A program made the position numbers and the translations under genes. DNA of 64,000 nt from Paeniglutamicibacter cryotolerans (lineage in GTDB: Bacteria > Actinomycetota > Actinomycetes > Actinomycetales > Micrococcaceae): contig NZ_JACHVS010000002.1 in the NCBI RefSeq assembly GCF_014190875.1, positions 682,001 to 746,000 of the forward strand, read 5' to 3'. Under the pieces are notes generated by a model. That model was given only the letters and a program-made list of their open reading frames with translations, had not been told where the DNA came from and did not search any database. Shown here piece after piece: positions 9,242-22,645 of the stretch (positions within the stretch are counted from its first letter, which is position 1; each line of letters opens with the position of its first letter).

Positions 9242-10573
9242 ATGTCCAATACCAGTTACCTGATCCGCGGCGCCCGCCCGCTGGGTGCCGCGCCGGCCGA
9301 CCTGCTCATCGTCGACGGCCTGATCGCTGCCCTCGGTGCCGAGGCCGCGGCCCACGCTGCCGCGGGCGGTGCCACCGTCATCGACGCTCGGGGACAAATC
9401 ATGCTTCCGGGCATGGTCGACCTGCATACCCACCTGCGCGAACCGGGCCGCGAGGACGCCGAAACGGTTGAAACCGGTACCCGCGCCGCTGCCAAGGGCG
9501 GCTTCACTGCCGTGCACGCGATGGCCAATTCCAACCCGGTGGCCGATACAGCCGGCGTTGTCGAGCAGGTGTGGTCGCTGGGCAAGCGTTCGGGCTGGGT
9601 CGACGTGCGCCCGGTCGGCGCCGTCACCGTGGGCCTGGCCGGCGAACGGCTCTCCGAGCTCGGCGCCATGGCCGATTCACGCGCCCGCGTGAGGGTCTTC
9701 TCCGACGATGGCATCTGCGTCCACGACCCGGTGCTGATGCGCCGCGCGCTGGAATACGTGAAGGCCTTCGACGGGGTCATCGCCCAGCACGCCCAGGAAC
9801 CGCGGCTGACCGAGGATGCCCAGATGAACGAGGGCGAGGTCTCCGCGGTGCTCGGCCTGGTCGGCTGGCCCGCCGTCGCCGAAGAGGCGATCATCGCCCG
9901 CGATGTGCTGCTGGCCCAGCACGTTGATTCGCGCCTGCATATCTGCCACGTCTCCACCGCAGGTTCGGTGGACATCATCCGCTGGGCCAAGGAGCGCGGC
10001 ATCAAGGTCACCGCGGAGGTCACCCCGCACCACCTGCTGCTCACCGAGGAGCTGGTCCGCAGCTACGACCCGGTGTACAAGGTCAACCCGCCATTGCGCC
10101 GCGAGGCCGACGTGATGGCGCTGCGTGCCGCCTTGGCCGACGGGACCATCGACGTGATCGGCACCGACCACGCCCCGCACCCCTCCGAGGCCAAGGAATG
10201 CGAATGGGCGCAGGCCGCCATGGGCATGACCGGGCTGGAGACCGCGCTGTCCGTGGTGCAGCACACCATGATCGAGACCGGGATGATCTCCTGGGCCGAT
10301 TTCGCGCGCATCACCTCCACCACCCCGGCCGCCATCGGCCTGCTGGCCGACCAAGGCCGTCCGATCGCGGTCGGCGAGCCAGCCAACCTGGTCTTCGTCG
10401 ACGCCGACGCGCGCTGGATCGTGGACCCGTACGCGATGGCCACCAAGGGCCGCAACTCGCCGTTCAAGGGCCTCGAGCTGCCCGGCAAGGTCGTCTCCAC
10501 GTTCTTCCACGGCCACCCGACGGTGCTCGACGGGGAACTGAATACCCCCGTCCCGACGAACGGTGACCTCTAA
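9242..10573 (+). CDS. pyrC: Dihydroorotase (class I)
   Basis: Dihydroorotase closes N-carbamoyl-aspartate to dihydroorotate. It is a 443-residue amidohydrolase with the metal-binding DLHTHLREPG at about 60-69, His ligands around RLHICHVSTA, and the catalytic Asp in GTDHAPH. Because the motifs are intact, this is an active class I enzyme rather than an inactive partner of PyrB. AGGAG lies 6 bases before the ATG. The next gene's ATG follows the TAA immediately. Confidence 0.97.
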   Translation: MSNTSYLIRGARPLGAAPADLLIVDGLIAALGAEAAAHAAAGGATVIDARGQIMLPGMVDLHTHLREPGREDAETVETGTRAAAKGGFTAVHAMANSNPVADTAGVVEQVWSLGKRSGWVDVRPVGAVTVGLAGERLSELGAMADSRARVRVFSDDGICVHDPVLMRRALEYVKAFDGVIAQHAQEPRLTEDAQMNEGEVSAVLGLVGWPAVAEEAIIARDVLLAQHVDSRLHICHVSTAGSVDIIRWAKERGIKVTAEVTPHHLLLTEELVRSYDPVYKVNPPLRREADVMALRAALADGTIDVIGTDHAPHPSEAKECEWAQAAMGMTGLETALSVVQHTMIETGMISWADFARITSTTPAAIGLLADQGRPIAVGEPANLVFVDADARWIVDPYAMATKGRNSPFKGLELPGKVVSTFFHGHPTVLDGELNTPVPTNGDL

Positions 10574-11236
10574 ATGGGCCAGTACACCCAGGCCATCGCG
10601 ATCACCGTCGCCGCGGTGCTCGTCTTCATCGCGCTGATCGGCCTCGGCTGGCGCAACCGGCTGCGCCGGCAGTCGGGCATTGCCCCGCTGCCGCAGGCCC
10701 CGGCCGACCTGCCGCCGTCGCGGTCCTTCGAGGGCCAGTACGTCTGCACCACCACGGCCGATGACTGGCTGGACCGGATCGCCGTGCACTCCCTGGGCCT
10801 GAGGACCAACGCCGGAGTGCGGGTCTTCGCCGCCGGCGTGCTGATCGAACGCGACGGGGCGGCCCCGGTCTTCATCGCCGCCGACGCGCTCCGGGGAGTT
10901 GGACGCTCATCGGGGATGGCCGGCAAGTTCGTCGAAAAGGACGGGCTGCTGGTACTCACCTGGATGCTGGGGGACAAGGCAGTGGATACCGGCTTCCGGC
11001 CCCGCTACCACCAGGAAATGAAGGAACTGGCCGAGCTGGCCGGTGCGCTGCTGGAACCCGCCGCCGAACCCACCGGGCCAGATGCCGCGGGCGAACCGGA
11101 CTTCACGGTCACTGCGGAATCCGCAGGGACCACGGACGCCACGCCCCAGGACACGGCCATAGAGAACTCCGCACCGGGCGCCACGCCCGCTGCGCCACCC
11201 ACAGATTCGCCCGCAGCAGAGAAGGAAAACCAGTGA
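10574..11236 (+). CDS. Membrane-anchored PH-like domain protein in the pyr operon
   Basis: The 220-residue protein has one N-terminal membrane span ([20 protein letters not shown], about 7-26), a compact beta-rich domain (about 45-155; it contains [16 protein letters not shown] and an [13 protein letters not shown] helix) and an acidic Ala/Pro/Thr-rich tail without structure. Mycobacteria have a membrane protein at the same place between pyrC and carA, and the domain resembles bacterial PH-like folds. Its function is unknown; conserved position suggests a link to pyrimidine synthesis, perhaps placing enzymes at the membrane. It starts right at the pyrC stop and ends overlapping carA by four bases (GTGA). 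Confidence 0.85.
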   Translation: MGQYTQAIAITVAAVLVFIALIGLGWRNRLRRQSGIAPLPQAPADLPPSRSFEGQYVCTTTADDWLDRIAVHSLGLRTNAGVRVFAAGVLIERDGAAPVFIAADALRGVGRSSGMAGKFVEKDGLLVLTWMLGDKAVDTGFRPRYHQEMKELAELAGALLEPAAEPTGPDAAGEPDFTVTAESAGTTDATPQDTAIENSAPGATPAAPPTDSPAAEKENQ

Positions 11237-12428
11237 CTGCACAGATCACATTCGAGCCCGCCAAGCTGGTGCTCGAAGACGGACGCGTATTCAGCGGCCG
11301 CGGCTACGGTGCCACCGGCACCGCCCTCGGCGAAGCCGTTTTCACCACCGGCATGACCGGCTACCAGGAAACGCTTACCGACCCGTCCTACGCCCGCCAG
11401 CTGATCGTGCAGACCGCACCGCACATCGGCAACACCGGGGTCAACGCGGCGGACAACGAGTCATCGCGCATCTGGGCCGCCGGCTACGTGGTGCGCGACG
11501 CCGCCCGCCGTGCCTCCTCCTGGCGTGCCGAGAGCACCTTGGACGATGAGCTCGTCCGCCAGGGCATCGTCGGCATCCAGGAGGTCGACACCCGCGCCAT
11601 CACCCGCCACCTGCGTGAACGCGGTGCGATGAAGGCCGGCATCTTCTCCGGAGCCGATGCGGCGAAGGACATCGCGCAGCTGCTGGAGATCGTCAAGTCC
11701 CAGCCCTCGATGGAGGGCCTCTCGCTGGCCGAGGAGGTCTCCTGCAAGACCGCTTACACGGTCGAGCCGAAGGACCACGGCTGGGACGGACCGGTCCGCT
11801 ACGAGATCGCCGCGCTGGATCTGGGCATGAAGGCGATGACCCCGGCCCGCTTCGCCGAGCGCGGCGTGCGCATGCACGTGCTGCCCGCGAGCACCACGGC
11901 CGATGAGGCCAAGGCACTGAACCCCGATGGCATCTTCATCTCCAACGGACCCGGCGACCCGGCCACCGCGCAGAAGCAGGTCGAGTTCGTCCGCGAGTTC
12001 CTGGACGCCGGCATCCCGTACTTCGGCATCTGCTTCGGCAACCAGATCCTGGGCCGCGCCCTGGGATTCGGGACCTACAAGCTGCGCTACGGCCACCGCG
12101 GCATGAACCAGCCGGTCATGGACCGCTCCACCGGCAAGGTCGAGATCACGAGCCAGAACCACGGCTTCGCCGTGGACGCGCCACGCGAGGGCTCGCCGCT
12201 GGCACCCGTGGGCAAGTACGGCCGCGTCGCCGTCTCGCACATCTCGCTGAACGACCAGGTCGTCGAGGGCCTGTCCTGCCTGGACATCCCCGCCTTCTCG
12301 GTCCAGTACCACCCGGAGGCGGCGGCCGGACCGCACGACGCCGCCTACCTGTTCGACCGCTTCATCGACCTGATGGAAGCTTCCAAGAGCGCACCCGCCG
12401 ACGCATCCAAGACTGGGGAAAACAAGTA

Positions 12429-12429
<1 letters not shown>
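11233..12429 (+). CDS. carA: Carbamoyl-phosphate synthase small (glutaminase) subunit
   Basis: CarA removes ammonia from glutamine and channels it to CarB. The 398 residues show the CarA-specific N-terminal domain (about 1-150: [30 protein letters not shown]) and a class I glutamine amidotransferase domain. The nucleophile Cys is at about 267 in FGICFGNQ, and the catalytic His-Glu pair is in QYHPEA at about 360-362. It starts with GTG overlapping the previous stop. Its TAA shares a base with the ATG of carB. Confidence 0.97.
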
Positions 12430-15720
<3,291 letters not shown>

Positions 15721-15728
<8 letters not shown>

Positions 15729-16578
15729 ACAGCGCGATGACGCGGTTGCCGCCAGGGCTCCCTTCGGGGAGCGCCTGGCGGCGGCCATGGCCGAACACGG
15801 CCCGCTATGCGTGGGCATCGATCCGCACCCGGGGCTGCTCGCCGCCTGGGGACTGAACGACGATGTGCAGGGCCTGCGCAGCTTCTCGCTGACGGTGGTC
15901 GAGGCCATGGCCGGGCACATGGCGGCGCTGAAGCCGCAGGTGGCCCTGTACGAGCGCCATGGCTCGGCAGGCATCGCCGTGCTGGAGGAAACCCTGGCGC
16001 TGTCCCGCACGGCCGGCATCCTGACCATCGCCGACGCCAAGCGCGGGGACATCGGCTCCACCATGGCCGCCTACGCGCAGGCCTGGCTGGGCGAGGGCAG
16101 CGCGCTGGCCGCCGATGCCGTCACGCTGAGCCCGTACCTGGGCTACGAGTCGCTGCGTCCGGCGCTCGACCTGGCTGCGGCCACCGGTCGCGGCGTGTTC
16201 GTGCTCGGTCTCACCTCCAACCCGGAAGGTGCAGCTGTGCAGCACGTCGGTGGCGCTGATTCGGTCGCCGCGCGCGTGATCAGGGCCGTCGGGATGGAAA
16301 ACGCCGGGGCGGTGCCGTTTGGTTCCACCGGCCTCGTCATCGGCGCCACCGTCGGCGACGCGCTCCAGCGGCTGGGCATCGACCTGGCTGCCTCGGCGGC
16401 GCCGATCCTGGCTCCGGGCCTCGGTGCCCAGGGTGCCACGGGGGCCGACATGAAGGAAGCCTTCGGTGCCTGCTGGGACCAGATCCTGGGCACCAGCAGC
16501 CGTGGAATCCTGGCCGCGGGGCCATCGGGCAGCGCCTTGCTCGATGCCGCACGAACCACGCGCGATTCACTGCGCTAG
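15721..16578 (+). CDS. pyrF: Orotidine 5'-phosphate decarboxylase (type 2)
   Basis: PyrF converts OMP to UMP, the last step of the pathway. The 285-residue length and the [10 protein letters not shown] motif (Lys about 107) mark the longer type 2 subfamily typical of Actinobacteria. I chose the ATG at 15721, which overlaps carB by 8 bases; the open frame extends further upstream, but only inside carB and with poor sequence. A strong terminator follows 9 bases after the stop, so this closes the pyr operon. Confidence 0.96.
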
Positions 16579-16587
16579 GCGCCACCG

Positions 16588-16626
16588 TGCCAAGGGAGTC
16601 CATAACTGTGGACTCCCTTGGCATTT
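16588..16626 (+). terminator. Intrinsic terminator of the pyr operon
   Basis: A perfect 15-bp stem (16588-16602 with 16609-16623) has a 6-base loop and is followed by TTT. It separates pyrF from mihF, which has its own promoter immediately downstream. Confidence 0.92.
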
Positions 16627-16654
16627 GCCGTGGCCAACGCGCAAATGACAACCA

Positions 16655-16683
16655 TTGCGTCCGGCGCTCCAGTTGGCTATGTT
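16655..16683 (+). promoter_or_regulatory. Promoter of mihF (-35 TTGCGT, 17 bp, -10 TATGTT)
   Basis: TTGCGT at 16655-16660 and TATGTT at 16678-16683 are separated by exactly 17 bases, in the gap between the pyr terminator and mihF. Transcription would start near 16690, giving a leader of about 50 bases. Confidence 0.65.
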
Positions 16684-16738
16684 CGGTTCAGGCCACCCGG
16701 CCAACCATGAGGCGGCCTAATGAAACGGGGACAGAAAC

Positions 16739-17074
16739 ATGGTATTGAGAACACTGTCGGACGAAGACCGCGCCAAGGCCCGTGCCAAGGCGCTGGCAGC
16801 ACGCACGCGGCGTGCCGAAATCAAGAAGTCATTCGGTTCCGGGGCCCTGAGCATCACCGAGATCCTTGACCTGGTGCCGGACGACGAGGCGCTAGGCAGG
16901 CTGCGTGTCTTGGACCTGCTGGAATCCCTCCCGGGAGTCGGTGAGATCCGCGCCGCCGCATTGATGGATAAACTGGGTATTTCCCCCTCCCGCAGACTGC
17001 GTGGGCTGGGGCGCAAGCAGCGGGAAGCGCTCATCGAACATTTCGGTGGAACGCCCCCACCAACGAAAGAGTAA
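16739..17074 (+). CDS. mihF: Actinobacterial integration host factor MihF
   Basis: mIHF is a nucleoid-associated DNA-binding protein restricted to Actinobacteria and unrelated to HU/IHF of enterobacteria. The 111-residue protein begins with a basic Ala-rich helix (about 5-40) and has a helix-hairpin-helix-like module SLPGVGEIRAAALMDKLGI (about 61-79) followed by the basic segment RRLRGLGRKQREALIEHF. The position before gmk and rpoZ is the conserved one. It is preceded by its own promoter. Confidence 0.95.
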   Translation: MVLRTLSDEDRAKARAKALAARTRRAEIKKSFGSGALSITEILDLVPDDEALGRLRVLDLLESLPGVGEIRAAALMDKLGISPSRRLRGLGRKQREALIEHFGGTPPPTKE

Positions 17075-17085
17075 CGAACAACACC

Positions 17086-17664
17086 ATGCCGGCCTCCAGC
17101 CACGCCCCCGTCACAGTTCTCGCCGGACCCACAGCAGTGGGGAAGGGGACGATATCCACCTACATCCGGGACAACTATCCCGAGGTGTGGCTCTCGGTAT
17201 CGGCCACCACCCGCGACCCGCGACCGGGAGAAGTGGAGGGCGTGCACTACTTCTTCGTCGGCCCCGAAGCCTTCGGTGAGTTGGTCAAGTCGGGCGAAAT
17301 GCTGGAGTGGGCGGTCGTGCACGGGCAGAACAGCTACGGAACCATACGCTCGAAGGTCGAAGAGGCGGTCGCCGCCGGCAAGCGCGTCCTGCTGGAGATC
17401 GATCTCCAAGGCGCGCGGCAGGTCAGGCAGACTCTTCCCGAGGCCAGATTCGTCTTCCTGGCGCCACCCAGCTGGGACGAATTGGTGCGCCGGCTCGTCG
17501 GCCGCGGCACGGAATCCGCCGATGAGCAGCAGCGCCGCCTGGAAACCGCTAAACTAGAACTTGCTGCCGAGCCCGAATTCGACATCACCATCGTGAACGA
17601 CGACATCGGGCGTGCCGCGGACGAGCTGGTCACCCGCATGGGATTGACCCCGCACCCGAGGTAA
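17086..17664 (+). CDS. gmk: Guanylate kinase
   Basis: Gmk phosphorylates GMP to GDP. The 192-residue protein has the P-loop GPTAVGKGT at about 14-22. The GMP-binding segment SVSATTRDPRPGEVEGVHYFF follows; the Ser, Arg and Tyr residues there contact GMP in the family. The phosphate-binding P-loop has Thr and Ala where many gmk genes have Ser, a normal variation. The ATG at 17086 is 11 bases after the mihF stop; its Shine-Dalgarno is weak (GAGTAACGAAC). Confidence 0.95.
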   Translation: MPASSHAPVTVLAGPTAVGKGTISTYIRDNYPEVWLSVSATTRDPRPGEVEGVHYFFVGPEAFGELVKSGEMLEWAVVHGQNSYGTIRSKVEEAVAAGKRVLLEIDLQGARQVRQTLPEARFVFLAPPSWDELVRRLVGRGTESADEQQRRLETAKLELAAEPEFDITIVNDDIGRAADELVTRMGLTPHPR

Positions 17665-17733
17665 CGGCCCGGCACATTTCCGTGTGGGGCCCGCCGGCAC
17701 CGCATCAAAACCGACCAAGAATTTGGAGGCTTC

Positions 17734-17997
17734 GTGTCCACGAACCTTGAGGGCATCATCAACCCGCCGATCGACTCGCTGTTGACCACCACCGATTCCA
17801 AGTACGCCCTGGTGATCAACTCGGCCAAGCGCGCGCGCCAGATCAACGCGTACTACGCCCAGCTGCACGAGGGCCTGTTCGAGTACGTCGGCCCGCTGGT
17901 GGAAACCCGCCTGAACGAGAAGCCGCTGTCGATCGCACTGCGTGAAATCAACGAGGGCCTGCTCAAGGTCACCCCGATCGTTGAGCCGGCCGAGTAA
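17734..17997 (+). CDS. rpoZ: RNA polymerase omega subunit
   Basis: Omega helps fold and assemble the beta' subunit. The 87 residues are a normal length. The core motif [20 protein letters not shown], followed by [12 protein letters not shown], is the conserved omega block. The gene starts with GTG after a GGAGG site 6 bases away. It sits between gmk and coaBC, as in most bacteria. Confidence 0.96.
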   Translation: MSTNLEGIINPPIDSLLTTTDSKYALVINSAKRARQINAYYAQLHEGLFEYVGPLVETRLNEKPLSIALREINEGLLKVTPIVEPAE

Positions 17998-18006
17998 CAA
18001 CAGGTC

Positions 18007-19266
18007 GTGACGGGCGTGGCAGCGAAGCGTGTGGTTCTTGGTGTGAGTGGCGGCATTGCCGCCTACAAGGCAGCTTCGCTGCTACGCCTGTTTAAGGAGG
18101 CCGGCCACCACGTCGATGTGATTCCCACTCGGAACGCATTGAAGTTCGTGGGGGCGCCGACCTGGGAGGCCCTGTCGGGCAACCCGGTGTCCACCGAGGT
18201 CTTCGAGGCGGTGGACACGGTCAACCACGTGCGTCTGGGCCAGCAGGCCGATCTGGTCATCGTCGCCCCGGCCACCGCCGACCTGATGGCCCGTGCCGCC
18301 GCTGGCCTGGCCGATGACCTGCTCACCGGCACCCTGTTGGCCACGGCCGCCCCCGTAGTGCTGGCCCCGGCCATGCATACCGAAATGTGGGAGAACCCCG
18401 CCACCGTGGCGAATGTGGCGACGCTCCGTGCGCGCGGCATCACCGTCATCGAACCAGCCAGCGGCCGGCTCACTGGCAAGGATTCCGGCCCCGGCCGCCT
18501 GCCCGAACCCGCTGAACTCTTCGCCGCCGTGGCGCACCTGCTCGAACCGGCCGGGCCTGGCCCGCTGGCCGGGCGTACGGTCGTTGTCAGTGCCGGGGGG
18601 ACCCGCGAACCGCTGGACCCCGTGCGTTACCTGGGCAACAGGTCATCGGGCCGCCAGGGTGTTGCCGTGGCCCGCGCGGCACTGGCCGCCGGCGCCACCG
18701 TGCGACTGGTGGCCGCGCACCTCGAGGTGCCCGTGCCCGGGGGCGTCGAACTGTCGACGGCCTCGACCGCCATCGAACTCGATGCCGCCGTACAGCGTGC
18801 CGCCATCGGTGCCGACGCGCTGGTGATGACGGCCGCGGTGGCTGATTTCCGCCCGGCCGAATACGTCGAATCCAAGATCAAGAAGTCCGATGACCGGGCC
18901 GACCCGGTGATCACGCTGGTGCGCAACCCCGACATCCTGGCCACGCTGGTATCCCGCCGTGCCGAACTGGGTGACAGGGGCGGCCTGCCCGGGCTCATCG
19001 TGGGATTCGCCGCCGAGACGGGCGATGCCGAGGCCGGAGTGCTGGAGCACGGGGCGGCGAAACTGGCCCGCAAGGGCTGCGAGCTGCTGGTCGTGAACCA
19101 GGTCGGCGGCGGGCTGGGCTTCGGCGTCGAAGTCAACTCGGTGACCGTGCTCGCGGCCGACGGCGCGGCACCCGTCACCGCCGCGGGAACCAAGGACGAG
19201 GTGGCGCAGGTGCTGATCTCGATGATTGCTTCACGCCTGGACGCTGACGTCCACCGGAACCGGTAA
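18007..19266 (+). CDS. coaBC: Bifunctional phosphopantothenoylcysteine decarboxylase / synthetase
   Basis: CoaBC makes 4'-phosphopantetheine from 4'-phosphopantothenate and cysteine in CoA synthesis. The N-terminal CoaC flavoprotein domain (about 1-185) shows VVLGVSGGIAAYKAASLLR and PAMHTEMWENPAT. The CoaB domain (about 190-410) shows VSAGGTREPLDPVRYLGNRS and GRQGVAVARAAL. The total of 419 residues fits a fused protein. The GTG at 18007 is 9 bases after rpoZ with only a weak Shine-Dalgarno, so expression may depend on rpoZ translation. Confidence 0.95.
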   Translation: MTGVAAKRVVLGVSGGIAAYKAASLLRLFKEAGHHVDVIPTRNALKFVGAPTWEALSGNPVSTEVFEAVDTVNHVRLGQQADLVIVAPATADLMARAAAGLADDLLTGTLLATAAPVVLAPAMHTEMWENPATVANVATLRARGITVIEPASGRLTGKDSGPGRLPEPAELFAAVAHLLEPAGPGPLAGRTVVVSAGGTREPLDPVRYLGNRSSGRQGVAVARAALAAGATVRLVAAHLEVPVPGGVELSTASTAIELDAAVQRAAIGADALVMTAAVADFRPAEYVESKIKKSDDRADPVITLVRNPDILATLVSRRAELGDRGGLPGLIVGFAAETGDAEAGVLEHGAAKLARKGCELLVVNQVGGGLGFGVEVNSVTVLAADGAAPVTAAGTKDEVAQVLISMIASRLDADVHRNR

Positions 19267-19287
19267 CGAACCGGTAGAGTAGCTTCG

Positions 19288-20493
19288 GTGACTTCAGTTT
19301 CCCCCGCCCTGCGCCTGTTTACTTCCGAATCCGTGACCGAGGGCCACCCCGATAAGATCTGCGACCAGATCTCGGACGCCATCCTCGATGCGATGCTCGC
19401 CAAGGACCCCGACTCACGGGTCGCCGTCGAGACGCTGACCACCACCGGGCTGGTCCACGTCGCCGGCGAGGTGACCACCAACGGCTACGTCGAAATCCCC
19501 GAGATCGTGCGCCGCACGCTGCTGGACATCGGCTACGACTCGTCGGGCAACGGCTTCGACGGAGCCCGCTGCGGCGTCTCGGTCTCCATCGGGCAGCAGT
19601 CCCAGGAAATTTCCGACGGCGTCTCCAACTCGCTGGAGGTCCGCGAGGGCTCGGCCGTTGATCCGCGCGACGCCCAGGGCGCCGGCGACCAGGGCCTGAT
19701 GTTCGGCTTTGCCTCGGATGAGACGGCGACGCTGATGCCGACCCCGATCCACCTGGCGCACCGCCTCTCCGAGAGGCTCACCCTGGCCCGCAAGGGCGGC
19801 AGCCTGCCGCTGCTGCGCCCGGATGGCAAGACCCAGGTCACCATCGGCTACGACGGCGACACGCCGGTCTCGGTGGAGACCGTCGTGGTCTCCTCGCAGC
19901 ACGCCGCCGAATACGCTTTGGAGGACCTGAAGGCCGCGCTGCTGGCCGAGGTCGTCCACCCCGTGCTCCAGGGCACCGAGCTTGATACGTCCAAGACCCG
20001 CATCATCCTGAACCCCTCGGGCCCGTTCATCATCGGCGGCCCGGTGGGGGACGCCGGGCTGACCGGCCGCAAGATCATCGTCGACACCTACGGCGGCTTC
20101 GCCCGCCACGGCGGCGGCGCGTTCTCCGGCAAGGACCCCTCCAAGGTCGACCGCTCCGCCGCCTACGCGATGCGCTGGGTAGCGAAGAACGTCGTGGCTG
20201 CCGGGCTGGCCCGGCGCGTGGAGATCCAGGTCGCCTACGCCATCGGCGTCGCGCGGCCGGTGGGCCTCTACGTGGAGACCTTCGGCACCGAGACGGTGGA
20301 CCCGGCAAAGATCACCGAGGCGATCAACGAGATCTTCGACCTGCGCCCGCTGGGCATCATCGAGGACCTGCGCCTCAAGCGCCCGATCTACCAGAAGACG
20401 GCGGCACACGGCCACTTCGGCCGCGAAGACCCCGACTTCACATGGGAATACACCGACCGCGCCGCTGACCTGCGCGCCTACTTCAACGCGTAG
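19288..20493 (+). CDS. metK: S-adenosylmethionine synthetase
   Basis: MetK makes SAM from methionine and ATP. The 401 residues cover the three-domain family fold. [21 protein letters not shown] at about 11-31 holds the ATP/Met-binding His, and [12 protein letters not shown] and [16 protein letters not shown] are the two PROSITE-type signatures. The start is GTG 21 bases after coaBC, with GGTAGAG upstream. No SAM riboswitch fits in that short gap. Confidence 0.97.
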   Translation: MTSVSPALRLFTSESVTEGHPDKICDQISDAILDAMLAKDPDSRVAVETLTTTGLVHVAGEVTTNGYVEIPEIVRRTLLDIGYDSSGNGFDGARCGVSVSIGQQSQEISDGVSNSLEVREGSAVDPRDAQGAGDQGLMFGFASDETATLMPTPIHLAHRLSERLTLARKGGSLPLLRPDGKTQVTIGYDGDTPVSVETVVVSSQHAAEYALEDLKAALLAEVVHPVLQGTELDTSKTRIILNPSGPFIIGGPVGDAGLTGRKIIVDTYGGFARHGGGAFSGKDPSKVDRSAAYAMRWVAKNVVAAGLARRVEIQVAYAIGVARPVGLYVETFGTETVDPAKITEAINEIFDLRPLGIIEDLRLKRPIYQKTAAHGHFGREDPDFTWEYTDRAADLRAYFNA

Positions 20494-20511
20494 GGGCCGG
20501 TAGCGCCAGCC

Positions 20512-22554
20512 ATGGATACCGAACCCCGCCAGCCCTCGCTGTTGGCGGGGTTTGACATTTCCGGACCAGCCCCGGGGATACCGCATGCGGCCGCGCACCT
20601 GCCGGTAGCCCGGGTCGCCATCGAATCGGCGGTGCCGCACCTGGACCGTGACTTCGACTACCTGGTCCCCGCCGCGCTGGATGCCGATGCCCAGCCCGGT
20701 GTCCGGGTCAAGGTCCGCTTCGGTGGACAGGAGCTGACCGGGTTCCTGCTCGAGCGCCGCGAGACTTCCGAGGCCGGGGTCAAGCTGCAGCCGCTGGCCA
20801 AGGTGGTGTCGTCAGAACCTGTGCTGACACCGCACGTGCTGTCCCTCGCGCGCGCCGTGGCGGCGCGGTATGCAGGGACGCTCTGCGATGTGCTGCGTGC
20901 CGCCATACCGCCGCGCATGGCCCGCGTCGAGTTCGAAGCGCGTGCCCTTGAAGCGCCCGCTGAGGCCGGTGCCGGGGCAGCGGAACCCGGGGAGCACCTG
21001 TCGGTTCCCACCGAGCTGCTGCAGAAGTACGACGGGGGAGCCGAATTCGCCCTGGCGTTGGCTGCCGGGCAGAGCCCGCGCGCGGTGCTCGGCGTCATCC
21101 CCAACCAGCCAGGAGGCTGGCCGGCACTCTTGGCAGAGGTGGTCGCGGAGACCAGGGCCTCCGGCCGGGGAGCGCTGGTAGTGGTGCCCGACGCCCGGGA
21201 CCTGAACCGGCTCTGCGCTGCACTGGACACCGCCATCGGGCAGGAGAACTACGCGCGGCTGAGCGCCGATGACGGTGCCACGCCCCGCTACCGGAACTTC
21301 CTGCGGCTTGCCCGCGGAGAGGTGGACATCGCCGTGGGTACCCGAAACGCGGCGTTCGCTCCGGTACGGAACCTGGGCGCGGCGATCATGTGGGAGGACC
21401 ACGATTCATCGCACGCCGAACCTCGGGCCCCCTACCAGCATGCGCGCGAGGTGCTGCTGCTGCGCGCCGGAGCCGAGGGCTGTGCCCTGCTGCTGGCCTC
21501 GCACGGGCGCTCCGCCGAGGCCCAGCGACTTGTCCGCACCGGCTGGGCGCGGGAATTGGGCGCGCCGCGACCGGTGCTGCGCCAGAAGGCGGCCCGCGTG
21601 GTTTCCAGCTCCGATTCCTTTGAACGTGAACGCGATCCGGTGCTGCATGCCGCGCGGCTGCCCGCGGTGGCCTGGAAGGCCGCGTCCGAGGCGCTGCGGC
21701 ACGGGCCGGTGCTGGTTCAGGTGGCCCGGACCGGATTCCTGCCCGCGCTGCGCTGCGAACGCTGCCGCGAATCGGCGCGCTGCACGGAATGTAACGGCCC
21801 CCTGGGCTACCGTGACGCGCACTCCACCCCGTCTTGCCAGTGGTGCGGCCGCCATGCGCCGGGTTGGGGCTGCCCGACTTGCGGGGGAACCCGGCTGCGC
21901 GCGGCAACCATCGGTGCCGATCGCACGGCCGAGGAGCTGGGTCGGGCGTTCCCCCAGGTGCCGGTGGTTTCGGCGACCGGCGCAAACCCCCGGGTTTCCG
22001 TCGGCCCCGAGCCGGCGCTTGTCGTTGCCACACCGGGTGCCGAACCGTACGCCGAGGGTGGTTATGCTGCGGTGCTGCTCCTGGACGGCGACAGGATGCT
22101 GGCCCGTGACGGGTTGCGGACCGGCGAGGAACTGCTGCACCGCTGGATGGCCGCGGCAGCGCTGGCCCGTGGGCATGAAAACGGCGGCGTGGTCGTTGTC
22201 GCCGCGGGGGAATCGGATCCACTGCGGGCGCTGCTGCGCTGGGATCCGGCATCCTTCGCCGAACGCGAACTGGTGTTGCGACACGGGCTTCATCTGCCGC
22301 CTGCGGTGCGCACCGCCCTGATCCAGGGACCGGCTGTCGCTGCGGATAAGCTGGCGAATTCACTGGCCCTGCCCGAAGAGGCCAAGTTGCACGGTCCCGT
22401 CCCGGAAGCGGAAACCGACCACCGATGGCTATTGTTCTACCCCTATGCGCAGGGAAACGCCGTCACGGCCGAACTGCGTCGGGCGCGCATGGTCGCCAGC
22501 GCGGCGCGCGAACCAGTGGTGCGGATCCGCGTGGATCCCGACGGCATCCTTTAG
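20512..22554 (+). CDS. priA: PriA-like primosomal protein N' with degenerate helicase motifs
   Basis: PriA restarts stalled replication forks. The 680-residue protein has the 3'-DNA-binding domain (about 30-130), and two sets of four cysteines (CERCRESARCTEC and CQWCGRHAPGWGCPTC, about 415-450) for zinc. Where other PriA proteins have the GxTGSGKT Walker A motif, this one reads VLGVIPNQPGGWPALL. The DEAH-like box is replaced by WEDHDSSH. Actinobacterial PriA proteins are known to lack the ATPase motifs, so it is probably a fork-binding protein without helicase activity. It follows metK by 18 bases. The 91 bases after it hold a GC-rich stretch but no clean terminator. Confidence 0.92.
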   Translation: MDTEPRQPSLLAGFDISGPAPGIPHAAAHLPVARVAIESAVPHLDRDFDYLVPAALDADAQPGVRVKVRFGGQELTGFLLERRETSEAGVKLQPLAKVVSSEPVLTPHVLSLARAVAARYAGTLCDVLRAAIPPRMARVEFEARALEAPAEAGAGAAEPGEHLSVPTELLQKYDGGAEFALALAAGQSPRAVLGVIPNQPGGWPALLAEVVAETRASGRGALVVVPDARDLNRLCAALDTAIGQENYARLSADDGATPRYRNFLRLARGEVDIAVGTRNAAFAPVRNLGAAIMWEDHDSSHAEPRAPYQHAREVLLLRAGAEGCALLLASHGRSAEAQRLVRTGWARELGAPRPVLRQKAARVVSSSDSFERERDPVLHAARLPAVAWKAASEALRHGPVLVQVARTGFLPALRCERCRESARCTECNGPLGYRDAHSTPSCQWCGRHAPGWGCPTCGGTRLRAATIGADRTAEELGRAFPQVPVVSATGANPRVSVGPEPALVVATPGAEPYAEGGYAAVLLLDGDRMLARDGLRTGEELLHRWMAAAALARGHENGGVVVVAAGESDPLRALLRWDPASFAERELVLRHGLHLPPAVRTALIQGPAVAADKLANSLALPEEAKLHGPVPEAETDHRWLLFYPYAQGNAVTAELRRARMVASAAREPVVRIRVDPDGIL

Positions 22555-22645
22555 CCGGGACGGGTGGTCATGGAGGCTCGGAGGTTTGTTGCCGCCCGGC
22601 GGGAGCCGGGAGCCCGGTCGTCGAGCAGTTCAGGCGTCCAGCAGT

